Shown here piece after piece: positions 4,859-5,904 of a stretch of DNA of 5,904 nt. Both the position numbers and the translations under genes were made by a program. Under the pieces are notes generated by a model. That model was not told the DNA's origin. It searched no databases and saw nothing but the letters and a program-made list of their open reading frames with translations. This DNA is from an uncultured Oscillospiraceae bacterium (GTDB lineage: Bacteria > Bacillota > Clostridia > Oscillospirales > Oscillospiraceae): NCBI GenBank assembly GCA_934659415.1, contig CAKUHW010000072.1, positions 1-5,904 of the forward strand. The letters are read 5' to 3'. How positions within the stretch are numbered: position 1 is the first letter of the stretch; every line of letters begins with the position of its first letter.

Positions 4859-5356
4859 TCAGCCCTCCCCCGGGATGCGCACCCGGCGGATGAGCACGGC
4901 GGACACCAGGCCGATGCACACCCCGGCCAGGGTGCCGGACAGAAGGAGCACCGGCAGATAGGCGGCAATGGCCCCCGTCTCCAGCACGGCCATGGCCGTA
5001 AGGATCTGGCCGATGTTGTGGGCCACCGCCCCCGCCACGCTGACCCCCGCCGTGCCGAAGCGGCCGGTGCGCCGCAGCAGCCACATGACCGCCAGGGACA
5101 GCACCGCCCCGGCGGCGCTGTAGGCCAGGCTGAACACATTGCCGAACAGGAGCGATACCAGGGCCACCCGCAGCAGGGAGATGAGGGCGGCCTGCCGGAA
5201 GCCCAGCCGGTACAGGGCGAAAAGAATGGCCAGGTTGGGCAGGCCAAGCTTCACCCCGGGCACGGTAAAGGACAGGGGCACCAGCGCCTCCAGGTAGGAC
5301 AGCACCAGGGCCAGGGCTGTGAGCAGGCCGCACAGGGCCGCCTTTCTGGCCTTCAT
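4859..5356 (-). CDS. Gx transporter family membrane protein (heptaprenyl diphosphate synthase component I-like family)
   Basis: A 165-residue, almost wholly hydrophobic protein with about five membrane segments (roughly 7-25, 38-55, 58-75, 80-95 and 125-155). It matches the family annotated as Gx transporter or 'heptaprenyl diphosphate synthase component I' through VKLGLPNLAILFALYRLGFR (35-54), SLLFGNVFSLAYSAAGAVLS (68-87) and GVSVAGAVAHNIGQI (104-118). Length is normal for the family. It has no prenyl-synthase aspartate-rich motif, so the enzyme name often attached to this family should not be carried over. Its ATG overlaps the upstream NusG-domain-II stop codon in an ATGA arrangement (4 nt), implying translational coupling; GGGGG about 10 nt upstream is a modest ribosome binding site. 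This pair commonly sits near flavinylation or Rnf-type redox genes in Clostridia, so a membrane redox or cofactor role is possible. Substrate unknown. Confidence 0.88.
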   Translation of the reverse strand: MKARKAALCGLLTALALVLSYLEALVPLSFTVPGVKLGLPNLAILFALYRLGFRQAALISLLRVALVSLLFGNVFSLAYSAAGAVLSLAVMWLLRRTGRFGTAGVSVAGAVAHNIGQILTAMAVLETGAIAAYLPVLLLSGTLAGVCIGLVSAVLIRRVRIPGEG

Positions 5357-5751
5357 GGGCCGACCCCCTGTCCCACGGCAGCGTCCAGCTCCGGCCCGGA
5401 GGAGGGGGCGCCGGATATGGTCACCACCAGCCGGTGAGGCAGGCAGACGATGGTCTCCCCGTTATAACGGATGGCCCCCTGGGCCACGCATACCTTGTCC
5501 GGGCAGTCCGCCTGGGTGACGGACACCGCGCCGTCCTCAATGACCAGGGTATTGCTGCCCCGGCCGGTGTCGATCACCCGGGTGCAGGTCTGCCCCAGGG
5601 GCAGCTGAGCCACCACCACCCCGTCCACCGTTACCTTCACGGTGCCGCCGGCGGTGCGGGTCAGCCGGGTGACCAGCAGCGCGGCTCCTGCCAGGATCAG
5701 CAGGACCGCGGCGAGCAGAATATCGTTTTTCAGGCGCTTCCGGGGCTCCAC
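5353..5751 (-). CDS. NusG domain II-containing membrane-anchored protein
   Basis: With the GTG start at 5751 the product has 132 residues: a short basic N terminus (EPRKRLKND), one membrane segment (about residues 11-28), then a beta-rich extracytoplasmic domain. The domain shows the NusG_II hallmark ADCPDKVCVAQGAI (81-94) and ETIVCLPHRLVVTI (99-112), with three conserved cysteines at about 83, 88 and 103. Despite the name, it lacks the NusG N-terminal domain and KOW context and is not a transcription factor. GTG 5751 is preferred over the in-frame ATG 5775 because AAGGGAGG lies 7 nt before it, whereas the ATG has no Shine-Dalgarno; the ATG would add 8 residues. It overlaps the Gx transporter gene by 4 nt. 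The paired Cys motifs outside the membrane suggest redox or metal handling, which is inference. Confidence 0.88.
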   Translation of the reverse strand: MEPRKRLKNDILLAAVLLILAGAALLVTRLTRTAGGTVKVTVDGVVVAQLPLGQTCTRVIDTGRGSNTLVIEDGAVSVTQADCPDKVCVAQGAIRYNGETIVCLPHRLVVTISGAPSSGPELDAAVGQGVGP

Positions 5752-5758
5752 CGGTCCG

Positions 5759-5766
5759 CCTCCCTT
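5759..5766 (-). promoter_or_regulatory. Ribosome binding site deciding the GTG start of the NusG-domain-II gene
   Basis: The minus strand reads AAGGGAGG, with GGAGG ending 7 nt before GTG 5751. This favours the GTG over the upstream ATG at 5775, which is preceded by CGCCCGGACCGG without any purine-rich match. Confidence 0.6.
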
Positions 5767-5789
5767 CTGATTCATCCGGTCCGGGCGCG

Positions 5790-5904
5790 TCAGCCGCCGG
5801 AGCGCTCCGCCCGCTCCGCGGCCGCCTGCTGAAAGCTGCGGGCCGTGTGGTACACGCCGCAGGCGGACACCAGGACCCGGTCCGGGGCGGCCGCCTCGGC
5901 CAGC
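5790..5904 (-). CDS. C-terminal fragment of an unidentified gene (5' end outside window)
   Basis: The last 37 codons of a minus-strand gene entering from the right edge, ending in TGA (5790-5792). The visible tail includes APDRVLVSACGVYHTARSF and then an Ala/Glu/Arg-rich helix (QQAAAERAERSGG). Third positions are nearly all G or C, as in its neighbours, so it is coding. It ends 38 bp before the NusG-domain-II GTG with no terminator between, so it is probably in the same operon. The fragment is too short to assign a family. Confidence 0.7.
   Translation of the reverse strand, partial: LAEAAAPDRVLVSACGVYHTARSFQQAAAERAERSGG

Noticed and set aside
4197..5333. Long minus-strand open frame spanning the CBS and Gx transporter genes.
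   Set aside because: It is another frame of the same GC-rich DNA, crosses the terminator, and encodes Pro/Gly/Arg-rich sequence unlike any fold.
4283..5437. Long plus-strand open frame opposite the CBS, Gx and NusG-II genes.
   Set aside because: It is a by-product of extreme GC bias; its His/Gly/Gln-rich product has no family features, while the minus-strand frames match known families.
5752..5775. ATG at 5775 as start of the NusG-domain-II protein.
   Set aside because: It lacks a Shine-Dalgarno sequence, whereas GTG 5751 has AAGGGAGG at ideal spacing; the ATG remains possible.

Overview
The window looks like chromosomal DNA of an anaerobic, fairly GC-rich Clostridia-type firmicute, plausibly an Oscillospiraceae-like gut lineage. 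The basis is strong AGGAGG-type ribosome binding sites, TTG and GTG start candidates, the Gx-transporter / NusG-domain-II gene pair, and a PucR/CdaR-type regulator beside a flavoprotein and a GntP-type permease. The lineage assignment is inference; no rRNA, tRNA, CRISPR array, transposase or integrase is visible.

Left part (1 to about 3620, moderate GC, mixed codon use). A PucR/CdaR-type regulator, cut by the window edge, ends at 325 and is followed by a perfect 15-bp hairpin. A leader of about 230 bp with a candidate extended -10 promoter then leads into a two-gene operon on the + strand: a cytosolic FAD-dependent oxidoreductase of the fumarate-reductase-flavoprotein superfamily (555-2021) and a GntP-like carboxylate permease (2066-3469). 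The simplest reading is a substrate-responsive catabolic or respiratory module: the regulator senses a small, probably carboxylated compound, the permease moves it, and the flavoprotein reduces or oxidises it. The flavoprotein lacks the histidine and arginine expected of a true fumarate reductase, so its substrate is unknown.

Middle part (3470-4310). Here gene order breaks down and base composition jumps (22/60 G+C at 3661-3720, 44/60 at 3841-3900, against 31/60 at 1141-1200 inside the operon). A strong hairpin at 3585-3618 has its T tract on the minus strand, although no intact minus-strand gene feeds it. Just upstream of it, in minus orientation, is a 38-codon start-less open stretch that could be the tail of a destroyed gene. 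A very GC-rich + strand frame (3759-4205) begins abruptly with only a TTG start candidate and may be a 5'-truncated gene. Together these suggest an old recombination or insertion junction near 3700-3760.

Right part (4310-5904, very GC-rich, all minus strand). A CBS-pair protein resembling the small c-di-AMP-binding DarB/CbpB type has its own candidate promoter and a tandem operator-like repeat. Upstream of it lie a Gx-transporter-family membrane protein and, overlapping it by 4 nt, a membrane-anchored NusG-domain-II protein. The last 37 codons of an unidentified gene sit at the window edge. The Gx/NusG-II pair is translationally coupled. The CBS gene and the + strand frame converge on a bidirectional terminator at 4211-4254.
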